Part shown: piece after piece, positions 45,088 to 54,191 of the stretch
How positions within the stretch are numbered: the stretch's first letter is position 1
How the letters are laid out: each line of letters opens with the position of its first letter
Source of the DNA: Veillonella magna DSM 19857
GTDB taxonomy: Bacteria > Bacillota > Negativicutes > Veillonellales > Veillonellaceae
Reading direction: 5' to 3'
Assembly: GCF_000428745.1 (NCBI RefSeq)
Contig: NZ_AUAN01000004.1
Location: forward strand, 62,001 to 126,000
Length of the DNA stretch: 64,000 nt
Made by a program: the position numbers and the translations under genes
The notes under the pieces: generated by a model
What the model was told of the DNA's origin: nothing
The model's database searches: none
The model's input: the letters and a program-made list of their open reading frames with translations, nothing else

Positions 45088-45191
45088 AAAAAGCTGTAAC
45101 GAAATGAGTACCGCGAACTGACCTTTCACGATTAGACGATAGTCTAATGCATAGCCATCAGTTTGTAGCTTCATTTTCATTACAGCTTTTT
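45088..45191. terminator. Large three-stem bidirectional terminator
   Basis: AAAAAGCTGTAA (45088-45099) pairs perfectly with TTACAGCTTTTT (45180-45191); inside it GAACTGA/TCAGTTT and ATTAGAC-GATA-GTCTAAT form two more stems. T5 runs follow on both strands. It lies between the convergent UPF0173 and XRE genes and can stop both. At about 104 bases it is much longer than a normal terminator. Confidence 0.6.
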
Positions 45192-45283
45192 CATTTATTT
45201 TGTTACAGTTTTTTTGGATTTGTTTTATAATTCGCTATGCCATTTCATGGTTACTATACCTGCATGACTATGCGTGGCATGAA

Positions 45284-45778
45284 TTACTTTTGTAATTTGT
45301 TTGTTTGTGCTGTCAAACTGCCTGCAGCGGCCGACTTGCCCTCCTTTGACTGTCCGTTCTTTCCATGGATTCCCTTGGCTGTCCCATTTGCGGGAATAAC
45401 ACGACCGCTTTCATCACCGCGCGGCACTGTTTCCACCGGCTCCAGCTGTTCAAAGAATGTCGCTATATGACGGCGCAACGCCTGTCGCTGCGAGTCCTTT
45501 AGGCGATACCGCTTGCCGTTAAAGGCAATATCATTATTGCGTAACACCGCCCACAAGTCATAAAGCGGATTCTTACCTATGTCCTTGATACCGTATAGTT
45601 CGTCTAATGATACATCATAATACAAAGCTAATCGCTTCAGCGTTTCGATATCCGGTTCACGATAACCTGTTTCATAATTGGAAAGAGCCGCATTACTGAT
45701 TCCCACATTCGTAGCGACTTCCATCTGACTTTGCCCCATGCGCTTACGCGCCTTTCTCAGTTTATCATACAGTGACAT
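45284..45778 (-). CDS. XRE-family transcriptional regulator
   Basis: The 164-residue protein has a clear Cro/CI helix-turn-helix in residues 5-60: KLRKARKRMGQSQMEVATNV, GISNAALSNYETGYREPD and LKRLALYYDVSLDELYG. The rest is a short predicted helical part (LKDSQRQALRRHIATFFEQL) and a low-complexity polar tail rich in Gly, Ser and Lys, not typical of phage repressors. It stands between purD and the large terminator. Its target is unknown; the pur operon is a neighbour but that is weak evidence. Confidence 0.85.
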   Translation of the reverse strand: MSLYDKLRKARKRMGQSQMEVATNVGISNAALSNYETGYREPDIETLKRLALYYDVSLDELYGIKDIGKNPLYDLWAVLRNNDIAFNGKRYRLKDSQRQALRRHIATFFEQLEPVETVPRGDESGRVIPANGTAKGIHGKNGQSKEGKSAAAGSLTAQTNKLQK

Positions 45779-45927
45779 ATTACTACCCTATACCCTTCCT
45801 GCCGTTTTCCTGACTTTCATGGTGCGGCGATAGTTATCACTTATTAGTATACACCGAAACCGAGAAAATATATAGTACGGCCTTTTGTCATCGCCGCATG
45901 CTTTGGGCGCTATCATCCGATTCAGGT

Positions 45928-47190
45928 TTATTTAAATGCCTTTTGACCGATATCGCGGCGGAACTGACAGCCATCGAAGCTAACAGCCTCGACCCGATTA
46001 TACGCACGATCCAAGGCATGGCGTAAATCGTTACCCAACCCCACAATGCCTAGCACTCGACCACCGGCCGTCACGTAGTGGTCACCTTGCTTTGCTGTGC
46101 CCGAATGGAAAAGCATCACTGTATCTTGCTCCGTCAAATCGCCTTCGATAACATCCCCTTTGTGCGAGCTTTCCGGATAGCCTGCCGACGCCAACATAAC
46201 GCAAGCTGCACTTCCCGATTTCCAGCTTACCATTTCATCTGTTAATGTCCCTTCCGTACAAGCCATCATCACTTCGCCTAAGTCACCATCAAAAAGAGGC
46301 ATGATGACCTGTGTTTCCGGATCACCGAAGCGTACGTTGAACTCCACTACCTTAGGGCCTTCTTTCGTAATCATAAGGCCTGCATACAAACAGCCTACAT
46401 AAGGCATACCCTCTGCCTTCATCGCTTGCACCATAGGTAATAAAATTTTTTGAACCGCTTCCTCACGAAGCGCCTGTGTCAATACCGGAGCCGGCGCATA
46501 GGTTCCCATGCCACCTGTATTCGGTCCCTTATCGCCATCATAAATACGCTTATGGTCTTGCACGGCAATCATAGGCACCACATGTGTACCATCGACGAAC
46601 GCCAAAAGCGATGCTTCTTCACCGGACATAAACTCTTCGATGACAACAGTGCCACCGGCCGCTCCAAAACGATGGGCCGTCAACATATCCTCTACCGCCG
46701 CATACGCTTCCTCCTTGGTCTGTGCCACTACAACACCTTTACCGGCTGCCAAGCCATCCGCTTTAACGACAATCGGTGCACCGACTTCATCAATAAATTT
46801 CTTTGCCGCTGTTACATCGGTAAAGGTATCATACGCTGCTGTGGGAATATTATATTTTTTCATAATTTCCTTGGCAAACACCTTGGACCCTTCCAGCTGT
46901 GCCGCCGCTTTTGACGGTCCAAACACGGCAAAGCCATTGTCCTTCAACACATCGCTTACACCGAGGACCAACGGCTCTTCCGGACCGACCACAACCAGAT
47001 CCACTTTATTGGCACCCAGTACGGCTGTCACAGCATCCGCATCATGCCAATCCACATCGAGGCAGGTAGCGACTTCCGCAATCGCTGCGCTACCGGGCAA
47101 CGCCAATACTTCTTCTACCGACGGGCTCTTAGACAGTCGCCAAGCCAATGCATGCTCGCGACCGCCACTACCGATTACACAAACCTTCAT
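45928..47190 (-). CDS. purD: Phosphoribosylamine-glycine ligase
   Basis: PurD makes glycinamide ribonucleotide, step two of purine synthesis. The 420-residue ATP-grasp enzyme starts MKVCVIGSGGREHALAW, with IVVKADGLAAGKGVVVAQT, VVIEEFMSGEEASLLAF and FNVRFGDPETQVIMPLF. AGGAGACTG precedes the ATG. It is the last gene of purE-C-F-M-N-H-D, 18 bases after purH. Confidence 0.97.
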   Translation of the reverse strand: MKVCVIGSGGREHALAWRLSKSPSVEEVLALPGSAAIAEVATCLDVDWHDADAVTAVLGANKVDLVVVGPEEPLVLGVSDVLKDNGFAVFGPSKAAAQLEGSKVFAKEIMKKYNIPTAAYDTFTDVTAAKKFIDEVGAPIVVKADGLAAGKGVVVAQTKEEAYAAVEDMLTAHRFGAAGGTVVIEEFMSGEEASLLAFVDGTHVVPMIAVQDHKRIYDGDKGPNTGGMGTYAPAPVLTQALREEAVQKILLPMVQAMKAEGMPYVGCLYAGLMITKEGPKVVEFNVRFGDPETQVIMPLFDGDLGEVMMACTEGTLTDEMVSWKSGSAACVMLASAGYPESSHKGDVIEGDLTEQDTVMLFHSGTAKQGDHYVTAGGRVLGIVGLGNDLRHALDRAYNRVEAVSFDGCQFRRDIGQKAFK

Positions 47191-47207
47191 GACAGTCTCC
47201 TTATCTA

Positions 47208-48761
47208 TTAATGTTTAAAATGACGCACATGAGTGAAGACCATAGCAATGCCTGCTTCATCGGCTTTCTTAATGGATTCTTCATCACGAATAGATCCGCC
47301 TGGCTGGATGACTGCGGTGATACCATGTTTTGCTGCTTCCTCTACGGTATCGCCGAAGGGGAAGAACGCATCCGATGCCATAACTGCCCCTTTTGCTTTC
47401 TCGCCGGCTTCTTCCAAAGCGATCTTTGCCGAGCCTACACGATTCATCTGTCCCGCACCGACACCCAGCGTGCTATGTTCATCGGTAACGACAATGGCAT
47501 TGGATTTTACATGTTTCACCAATCTCCATGCCAATCCCAATGCGCGCCACTGTGCTTCAGTAGGCTGCACCTTGGTTACCACCGTATAACCGGCCTTGGC
47601 TGCCGATGCCGCATCACTTACTACCGGTTCACGTCCGTCTTCTGTCTGTACCAACAATCCACCGGACACTTTTTTCACAACGACACCTTCCTCTTCCGGT
47701 TGCTGCAATTCAACGAGTCGAATATTTTTCTTCACCGTCAGTACGTCCAAGGCTTCTGCCGTAAAATGCGGTGCCATAATTACTTCCAGAAAAATGGATG
47801 CCAACTGCTCGGCTACTTCCTTAGTCACTTCGCGATTCAATGCCACAATGCCGCCGAATGCCGAAACGGGATCCGCCTCATACGCACGCGTATACGCTTC
47901 TAGCAAGGTATCGCCGACGGCTGCCCCGCACGGATTGGTATGCTTAACAATAATGGCCGCCGGTTCCGTAAATTCTCCTACCATCTGCCAAGCTGCTTCC
48001 ATATCCACCAAATTATTATAGGACAACTCTTTGCCATGAAGCACCTTCATAGCACCTAAGCCTTCCTTTTCGCCGATAGTGGTATAGAACGCTGCTTTTT
48101 GATGCGGATTTTCACCGTAACGCAAATCAGCTGCTTTCTCATAGGCCGCCAAATAGGTGTCCGGTAACGGCATATCGCCTACCTGTTCACCTAAATAATT
48201 AGCAATGGCCACATCATACGCTGCCGTATGCGCAAAAGCTTCGCGAGCCAGGGCAAAACGATATTCGCGAGTAAGCTCACCCTTTTCGCGGAGCATTCGC
48301 AATACTTCATCATAATGCTTCGGATTGACAATAATACCGACAAAGGCATTATTCTTAGCTGCCGAACGGACCATAGTCGGACCGCCGATATCTATATTTT
48401 CAATAGCATCGGCCAAGGTTACATCCGGTTTAGCGATCGTTTCGCGGAACGGATACAAATTAACAACGACCAAGTCGATAGGCTGGATTCCATGTTCAGC
48501 CATAGCCTTTTTATGTTCTTCATTATCGCGAATTCCTAAAATTCCGCCATGTACAATAGGATGCAAGGTCTTTACGCGACCATCCAGCATTTCGGGAAAT
48601 CCGGTCAATGACTCTACGGCCTTAGCCGGTACGCCGGCATTTGATAGCGCCTTTAAGGTGCCGCCGGTAGAATAAATAGTCACTCCCAGCTCAACCAACC
48701 CTTTAGCAAACTCCACAACACCCGTCTTATCGGATACGCTGATAAGCGCGTTTTTAATCAT
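47208..48761 (-). CDS. purH: Bifunctional AICAR formyltransferase / IMP cyclohydrolase
   Basis: PurH performs the last two steps to IMP. The 517-residue product has an N-terminal MGS-like cyclohydrolase domain (IKNALISVSDKTGVVEFAKG, IYSTGGTLKAL, RVKTLHPIVHGGIL) and the AICAR transformylase domain (FAHTAAYDVAIANYL, RYGENPHQKAAFY, VKHTNPCGAAVG, DAFFPFGDTVEEAAKHGI). I start it at MIKNALIS because AAGGAGG lies five bases ahead. A terminator-like hairpin lies between purN and this gene. Confidence 0.97.
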   Translation of the reverse strand: MIKNALISVSDKTGVVEFAKGLVELGVTIYSTGGTLKALSNAGVPAKAVESLTGFPEMLDGRVKTLHPIVHGGILGIRDNEEHKKAMAEHGIQPIDLVVVNLYPFRETIAKPDVTLADAIENIDIGGPTMVRSAAKNNAFVGIIVNPKHYDEVLRMLREKGELTREYRFALAREAFAHTAAYDVAIANYLGEQVGDMPLPDTYLAAYEKAADLRYGENPHQKAAFYTTIGEKEGLGAMKVLHGKELSYNNLVDMEAAWQMVGEFTEPAAIIVKHTNPCGAAVGDTLLEAYTRAYEADPVSAFGGIVALNREVTKEVAEQLASIFLEVIMAPHFTAEALDVLTVKKNIRLVELQQPEEEGVVVKKVSGGLLVQTEDGREPVVSDAASAAKAGYTVVTKVQPTEAQWRALGLAWRLVKHVKSNAIVVTDEHSTLGVGAGQMNRVGSAKIALEEAGEKAKGAVMASDAFFPFGDTVEEAAKHGITAVIQPGGSIRDEESIKKADEAGIAMVFTHVRHFKH

Positions 48762-48786
48762 AATGTCCTCCTTGCTCTTACGTGAG

Positions 48787-48818
48787 TAAAAAGGGACAGC
48801 CACATCGGCTGCCCCTTT
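48787..48818 (-). terminator. Terminator-like hairpin between purN and purH
   Basis: AAAGGG-CAGCC against GGCTG-CCCTTT with one mismatch, followed by T5 on the minus strand. It lies 13 bases after purN and about 26 bases before the purH ATG, in the middle of the operon, so it may be an attenuator. Confidence 0.6.
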
Positions 48819-48830
48819 ATGTTCTATCTA

Positions 48831-49448
48831 TCAGGGCTTCACATGCACAATGCGATTTATGATTTCCAATTTATCATCACAAAGTAATGCCAATGCCCGT
48901 TTATACGTTGTATGTTCATACGGCAGAATCCGTGCTGCCAAGCTATCCTCCGTATCGTCAGCCATTACGGGCACTGCTGTTTGCATAATAATCGGCCCGG
49001 AATCCATACCGTAATCCACAAAATGAACGGTACAACCGCTAACCTTTACCCCGGCCTCTACCGCTTGACGCTGCGCGTGTAACCCCGGAAAGGACGGCAA
49101 TAACGCCGGATGAATATTTACAATTTTATTAGGATATGCATTGATAAAAGTCGGTCCTAACAAGCGCATAAAACCGGCCAATACTACAACATCCGGTGTA
49201 TACGGAGCAATAGCATCTAATAAAGCTTGTTCAAAATCCTCTTTGCTGCCGTACGCCTTGCGCTCTACCGCTACCGAAGGCACACCCCAAGCCTGCGCCT
49301 TCGTCAAAACAGCCGCCGTCGAATAATCACTGACAACTACGACGACTTCACCATTCACATCACCGGCTTGCATTGCCTGATACAAGGCTTCTGCATTAGA
49401 ACCGCGACCGCTGGCAAAAATGGCAATTCGTTTACGCACTGAATTCAC
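48831..49448 (-). CDS. purN: Phosphoribosylglycinamide formyltransferase
   Basis: PurN transfers a formyl group from 10-formyl-tetrahydrofolate to GAR. The 205-residue product has RIAIFASGRGSNAEALYQAM, VLAGFMRLLG, KIVNIHPALLPSFPGLHAQR and SGCTVHFVDYGMDSGPII, with the catalytic His and Asp. It overlaps the purM end by 17 bases. Confidence 0.96.
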   Translation of the reverse strand: MNSVRKRIAIFASGRGSNAEALYQAMQAGDVNGEVVVVVSDYSTAAVLTKAQAWGVPSVAVERKAYGSKEDFEQALLDAIAPYTPDVVVLAGFMRLLGPTFINAYPNKIVNIHPALLPSFPGLHAQRQAVEAGVKVSGCTVHFVDYGMDSGPIIMQTAVPVMADDTEDSLAARILPYEHTTYKRALALLCDDKLEIINRIVHVKP

Positions 49449-50496
49449 TGCCTTTCATCACAACCGGCACCCCTTGATCCTCAGTAATTTCGCCGATAGT
49501 ATATACCGCTTCGCCCCGACCTTTTAAGTTCGCAATCACAGCATCCGCATCATCCGGTGATACAACCATAATCATGCCGATTCCCATGTTGAATGTGCGA
49601 TACATTTCCTTCGTATCCACATTGCCCCATTCCTGAAGCTTTGTAAATACCGGCAGCTTCGGCCAAGCATCGGCATTAATCACCGCACTGACACCATCAG
49701 GCAACACGCGCGGAATATTATCGTAAAAACCGCCACCCGTCACATGTACCATGCCTTTAAGCAAACGCTTCTTTATAATCGGCAACACTGCCTGCGGATA
49801 CAATCGCGTAGGCGTCAACAATTCTTCGCCCAGCGTCTTGCCGAATTCCGGCACTTCATCGGCAAGCTTCATATGCATGCGATCAAATACAATGCGACGC
49901 ACCAAAGAAAATCCGTTGGAGTGAACGCCGCTGGAAGGAAGGCCCAAAATAACATCGCCCGGAGCAATCGACTGCCCCGTCAACAATCGCGATTTATCGA
50001 CAATGCCTACGGCAAATCCGGCTACGTCATAATCACCGTCTTCATAGAAGCCGGCCATTTCCGCCGTTTCTCCGCCCAGCAAGGCACAGCCGGATTCCTT
50101 GCACGCATTAGCCACACCGGCAACGATCGTCGCAACCTGTTCGGGAAGTAATTTACCTACCGCTACGTAATCCAAGAAAAATAACGGCGTTGCTCCTTGC
50201 ACCAAAATATCGTTAACGCTCATAGCCACGCAATCTTGACCGATGGTATCGTGCTTATCCATCATAATCGCCAAGCGAAGCTTCGTCCCCACACCATCGG
50301 TACCGGCTACGAGAAGAGAATTTTTCAAATCCATATCGGCCAGCGAAAACAATCCGCCAAAGCCGCCCAAGTCGCCAACTACACCGGAAGTATATGTTGC
50401 CTTTACCGCCGATTTCATCAATTCTACCGCTTTGTTACCTGCATCGATATCTACACCGGCATCGCGATAGGTCAATCCCTTAGTCTTCGAGCACAT
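49432..50496 (-). CDS. purM: Phosphoribosylformylglycinamidine cyclo-ligase
   Basis: PurM closes the imidazole ring to aminoimidazole ribonucleotide. The 354-residue product has TYRDAGVDIDAGNKAVELMK, GTDGVGTKLRLA, GQDCVAMSVNDILVQGA, LLGGETAEMAGFY and HVTGGGFYDNIPRVLP. It overlaps the purF end by 17 bases, which implies coupled translation. Confidence 0.97.
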   Translation of the reverse strand: MCSKTKGLTYRDAGVDIDAGNKAVELMKSAVKATYTSGVVGDLGGFGGLFSLADMDLKNSLLVAGTDGVGTKLRLAIMMDKHDTIGQDCVAMSVNDILVQGATPLFFLDYVAVGKLLPEQVATIVAGVANACKESGCALLGGETAEMAGFYEDGDYDVAGFAVGIVDKSRLLTGQSIAPGDVILGLPSSGVHSNGFSLVRRIVFDRMHMKLADEVPEFGKTLGEELLTPTRLYPQAVLPIIKKRLLKGMVHVTGGGFYDNIPRVLPDGVSAVINADAWPKLPVFTKLQEWGNVDTKEMYRTFNMGIGMIMVVSPDDADAVIANLKGRGEAVYTIGEITEDQGVPVVMKGSEFSA

Positions 50497-51904
50497 ATTT
50501 GCCTCCTTCTTCCTCTTCCTTAGGCACCTCTACGGCATAGTGGCCGTCAAAACACGCAAAGCATAACTCTCTCTCTTCCAGGGCTTCAATGGCCCGGCAT
50601 AAGCCTTCCCGGCTTAAGTAGTGGAGCTTATCGGCTCCGATATATTCACGAATCTGCTCAACACTATGTGTGGCGGCAATCAATTCCTTACGCACCGACG
50701 TATCAATGCCATAGTGACACGGATACTCGATAGCCGGCGAGCTGACACACATATACACTTCCTTGGCACCGGCTTCCTTGAGCATGCGCACGATGATGCC
50801 GCTGGTAGTACCGCGTACGATGGAGTCATCTACCAAAACAATCCGCTTGCCGCGCACCACATCAGGAACGGCGTTCAATTTCATGCGCACCGCTAAATCG
50901 CGTTCCGACTGATCCGGCTTGATGAATGTACGCCCCATGTATCGGTTTTTAACCAATCCTTCACCGAAAGGAATCCCCGACTCGCGGGAGTATCCCAATG
51001 CGGCTGCCGTGCCGGAGTCGGGAATCGACATAACAAGATCCGCATCGTATTTTGTTTCCCGTGCTAACTCGCGTCCCATGTTAATACGTGCCGCATACAC
51101 ATTCTGTCCATCGATATTACTGTCCGACCGCGCAAAATAAATATATTCAAAAATGCACAACGACTGCTGCGGCAGCAACGCTTCCTCTTTAATAAAGCGA
51201 CTGCGCACCCCGTTCTCATCAATGATGACCATTTCACCCGGCTTAATGTCGCGAACGAAGGTGGCCTTAATCGCATCAAGCGCACAGCTTTCCGAACTGA
51301 TGACGTATCCGTTGGCCGTCTTTCCCAAACACAACGGACGGAATCCATTCGCATCGCGCACCCCAATAAGCTTTGTATTGGTAGTGATCACCAACGAAAA
51401 AGCACCTTCTACACGGTTAACGGCTTCGATGATGCGATCCTCTGTCGACGCTGCCTTGGAACGGGCAATAAGACTGACAATAACTTCGGAATCCATAGTA
51501 GTCTGGAAAATCGATCCCTTATCCTCCAGCTCCTTACGAAGTGCATACGCATTCGTCAAGTTTCCGTTATGAGCCACCGCCATATCACCGCATTGGTAAT
51601 GAATTACCAACGGTTGAATATTGCGCGGATTGTTCGAACCCGTCGTCGAATATCGTACATGACCGCCGGCAATATAACCTTTCAGCGGCGGCAATTCCTT
51701 AATTGCTTCGGTCACCAGGCCCATGCCTTTTACCAGTTCTATATGCGTACCATCACTAATAGCAATACCCGCACTTTCCTGCCCGCGATGCTGCAAAGCA
51801 AACAGCCCCCAATAGGCATAGCTCATAACCGGTAAGGTAGTATCATAAATACCAAATACACCACATTCTTCATGCCACTTGTCAAACACAGAATCGTATT
51901 GCAT
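50480..51904 (-). CDS. purF: Amidophosphoribosyltransferase
   Basis: PurF makes phosphoribosylamine, the first committed step. The 474-residue protein has the N-terminal glutaminase with the nucleophilic Cys in HEECGVFGIYD after a short propeptide of about 13 residues, GHVRYSTTGSNN, and the PRTase motif RIVLVDDSIVRGTTSGIIV. Four cysteines (CVSSP, GLCRA, CFACFDG) could hold the Fe-S cluster of the Bacillus-type enzyme. TAGGAGAG precedes the ATG. Confidence 0.97.
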   Translation of the reverse strand: MQYDSVFDKWHEECGVFGIYDTTLPVMSYAYWGLFALQHRGQESAGIAISDGTHIELVKGMGLVTEAIKELPPLKGYIAGGHVRYSTTGSNNPRNIQPLVIHYQCGDMAVAHNGNLTNAYALRKELEDKGSIFQTTMDSEVIVSLIARSKAASTEDRIIEAVNRVEGAFSLVITTNTKLIGVRDANGFRPLCLGKTANGYVISSESCALDAIKATFVRDIKPGEMVIIDENGVRSRFIKEEALLPQQSLCIFEYIYFARSDSNIDGQNVYAARINMGRELARETKYDADLVMSIPDSGTAAALGYSRESGIPFGEGLVKNRYMGRTFIKPDQSERDLAVRMKLNAVPDVVRGKRIVLVDDSIVRGTTSGIIVRMLKEAGAKEVYMCVSSPAIEYPCHYGIDTSVRKELIAATHSVEQIREYIGADKLHYLSREGLCRAIEALEERELCFACFDGHYAVEVPKEEEEGGKYVLED

Positions 51905-51916
51905 TATTCTCTCCTA

Positions 51917-52621
51917 TTATGCTCGTTCACCCGTCAAACGGAATAACATTTCTTTGTAGGCATCTTCTACATTGCCCAAGTCACGACGGAAGCGATCCTT
52001 ATCAAGTTTTTCACCGGTTTCGCTATCCCAGAAACGGCAGGTATCCGGAGAAATTTCATCGCCTAAAAGCACTTCACCGTTATGCACGCCGAATTCCAAT
52101 TTGAAATCAACCAAGGTAACCTTTTTTTCTGCCAAGAACGCTTTTAAAATATCATTTACCTGCATCGTATATTTGCGAATGGTGTCCAGCTGTTCGCGCG
52201 TAGCCCAGCCTAAAGCCAACACTTGATCTTCATTGACAAAGGGATCACCGAGATCATCGTTCTTATAACACAATTCCATAATCGGCTGTTTGCACGGAGT
52301 ACCTTCTTCAATGCCGAGGCGTTTAGCTAAGGAACCAGCTACAATATTGCGCACAATAACTTCCAACGGAAGAATTTCAAGACGTTTTACCAACTGATCG
52401 CGATCGTTTACGCGCTTTACAAAATGATTCGGTACCCCTTTTTCCGTAAGCAAACCGAAGAAGAAAGATGCAATCTTATTGTTCAGCACGCCTTTATCAT
52501 GAATAGTACCTTTCTTTTCGCCGTTAAAAGCAGTGGCATCATCTTTATAATGAACCAAATATACATCTTTATCTTCTGTTTCAAATACCTGTTTTGCTTT
52601 GCCTTCGTACAACATATTCAT
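51917..52621 (-). CDS. purC: Phosphoribosylaminoimidazole-succinocarboxamide synthase
   Basis: PurC joins aspartate to CAIR to form SAICAR. The 234-residue product has [71 protein letters not shown] and [10 protein letters not shown]. It lies between purE and purF; GGAGGCGA precedes the ATG. Confidence 0.97.
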   Translation of the reverse strand: MNMLYEGKAKQVFETEDKDVYLVHYKDDATAFNGEKKGTIHDKGVLNNKIASFFFGLLTEKGVPNHFVKRVNDRDQLVKRLEILPLEVIVRNIVAGSLAKRLGIEEGTPCKQPIMELCYKNDDLGDPFVNEDQVLALGWATREQLDTIRKYTMQVNDILKAFLAEKKVTLVDFKLEFGVHNGEVLLGDEISPDTCRFWDSETGEKLDKDRFRRDLGNVEDAYKEMLFRLTGERA

Positions 52622-52743
52622 GGTGATTCGCCTCCGTAAATTACTCGTTAACTTTTCTCTATCCTATCGTCATGCATCGCACTTTACTCTAGCAACGACA
52701 CGGTGCACGAAAATCAATCAATAATCAAAGTACCTACACTAAC

Positions 52744-53235
52744 CTATTTTGCCAATTCTTCCTGCAGCTTTTTATTCTTTTCAATAACCTTGGCTGCCAT
52801 ATCGGCACGGTACGCTTTATACGCATCTCGCAGCTTGGCATCGGCAGTAGCCGCAATCTGTACGGCTAACAAGGCTGCGTTCTTAGCTCCGTCTACCGCC
52901 ATCGTAGCTACCGGCATACCGGATGGCATCTGCACAATAGCCAACAAGGCATCCATTCCCTTGAGTGCCGTTGCATTAAGGGGTACCCCAATAACCGGCA
53001 AGGTAGTAAATGAAGCAATTACCCCCGGTAAATGAGCGGCTGCTCCGGCACCGGCTACGAAAGCCACCGCACCTTCCGCTTCCAAACGTTCCACAAAGGC
53101 CTTTACCTCTGCCGGCGTACGATGTGCCGACGCAATGACCATTTCATAGTCCAAACCAAATTCATCAAGAACGGCTGCTGCCTTTTTCATTACTGCGAGG
53201 TCAGAGTCGCTTCCCATGACAATACCGATTTTCAT
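52744..53235 (-). CDS. purE: 5-(carboxyamino)imidazole ribonucleotide mutase
   Basis: PurE moves the carboxyl group to make CAIR. The 163-residue product begins KIGIVMGSDSDLAVMKKAAA and has VIASAHRTPAEVKAFVERLE, AGAGAAAHLPGVIASFTTLP and IGVPLNATALKGMDALLAIV. It is the first gene of the purine operon, with CAGGAGGA before the ATG. No purK is next to it; one may be elsewhere, or the class that uses CO2 directly could apply. Confidence 0.97.
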   Translation of the reverse strand: MKIGIVMGSDSDLAVMKKAAAVLDEFGLDYEMVIASAHRTPAEVKAFVERLEAEGAVAFVAGAGAAAHLPGVIASFTTLPVIGVPLNATALKGMDALLAIVQMPSGMPVATMAVDGAKNAALLAVQIAATADAKLRDAYKAYRADMAAKVIEKNKKLQEELAK

Positions 53236-53280
53236 AGCATCCTCCTGATGGAAACAAATCCTGTTTATTTATCTATGTAA

Positions 53281-53309
53281 ATTCTAACAAAGGCTCACTC
53301 ATAAGTCAA
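53281..53309 (-). promoter_or_regulatory. Promoter of the purine operon
   Basis: On the minus strand TTGACT (53304-53309), 17 bases, TAGAAT (53281-53286), about 45 bases ahead of the purE ATG. It is the only good promoter seen for the seven-gene operon. Confidence 0.75.
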
Positions 53310-53348
53310 CCAAATAAACGAATGCTTTTCTATTTCTTTTTCACAATC

Positions 53349-53366
53349 GTTCGATACATATCGAAC
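53349..53366. promoter_or_regulatory. Palindrome upstream of the purine promoter
   Basis: GTTCGATA-CA-TATCGAAC is a perfect 18-bp palindrome about 40 bases upstream of the purE -35. The core CGAA/TTCG resembles half of a Bacillus PurBox, but arrangement and spacing differ, so the regulator is unknown. Confidence 0.35.
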
Positions 53367-53375
53367 ATTCAAGAC

Positions 53376-53415
53376 ATAAAAAGCCCTGCCACGGTATTAG
53401 ACCGTGACAAGGCTT
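53376..53415 (-). terminator. Terminator after the YbjN-like gene
   Basis: AAGCC-TG-CACGGT arms (53381-53395 and 53401-53415) around ATTAG. In the minus RNA both imperfect positions become G-U pairs, and T5 follows, which fixes the strand. It ends the gene at 53422. Confidence 0.85.
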
Positions 53416-53421
53416 ACTCTG

Positions 53422-53940
53422 TTAGCTCTGTTTTTCAGATTCCACAGACGCATCATCATGCGCATGATGATGCTCGTGAGCAGCAAACGGATTCGGCAAT
53501 ACGTCAATATTCATTACCTGTTTGAGCTCTGCCGTTACGCCGGGCATGTATTTCACAATTTGATTCATCAATACATATAGCAGCTGCGGTTCAAAGGCCG
53601 TGTTCGAACTGATATAAATACAATCCAAATACACGCTGTCATCATCTTTTTCCACATAATATTTAAAATTTTTATACACGCTGTTTTCACGATTGATAAA
53701 ATCAACGATGGCATTATAGTTATCGTCAGTCACCACACCACCGCCGACCAGCACGCGAATCACACTGTAAATTGTTGCATCCAACAATACAAAAATGGGC
53801 ATATCGCCAATATCGGTTTGAATATAGGAACGATACACTACCGTGCCGTCTTCATCGCCAATATCACGTTTATCAAAGCATGTAATCCGTTCGTCTACTA
53901 GAAATTTTTCAAAAGCTTCACTCTTTATATTTTTTGGCAT
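53422..53940 (-). CDS. YbjN-domain-like protein with His-rich tail
   Basis: A 172-residue cytosolic protein resembling the YbjN/type III secretion chaperone-like fold: FVLLDATIYSVIRVLVGGGV, then DFINRENSVYKNFKYYVEKD and VYLDCIYISSNTAFEPQLLY. These follow the alternating beta and helix order of the family, but I recognise the pattern, not a strong motif. The tail AAHEHHHAHDDAS (about residues 153-165) could bind metal. GAAAGGATA precedes the ATG and a terminator follows. Function unknown. Confidence 0.6.
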   Translation of the reverse strand: MPKNIKSEAFEKFLVDERITCFDKRDIGDEDGTVVYRSYIQTDIGDMPIFVLLDATIYSVIRVLVGGGVVTDDNYNAIVDFINRENSVYKNFKYYVEKDDDSVYLDCIYISSNTAFEPQLLYVLMNQIVKYMPGVTAELKQVMNIDVLPNPFAAHEHHHAHDDASVESEKQS

Positions 53941-54042
53941 CTGTATATCCTTTCTTCGTCTTGCTTATGCACATAAAGGGTTCTATCATCCTCATTATAC
54001 TACAATGAAAATTCATTATACCAACCCCTTTTATTATAATTA

Positions 54043-54110
54043 TACAAAAAAGCAGTCCACGAAACCAGTGTCACTATCCTACGTTCAGCTGATTTCATGT
54101 ACTGCTTTTT
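54043..54110 (-). terminator. Long terminator after glycerate kinase
   Basis: AAAAAGCAGT (54047-54056) pairs with ACTGCTTTTT (54101-54110). In the minus RNA the stem extends through CATGAAA/TTTCGTG and CAG/CTG, and six T follow. It lies about 80 bases after the kinase stop. Confidence 0.75.
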
Positions 54111-54191
54111 ATCTTGTCCTCTATTGTAAGTGTTGCGTATTGGATGCATCGCGTATTGTATAATCAAGTCATACTTGTTAAAAGAAGCCGA

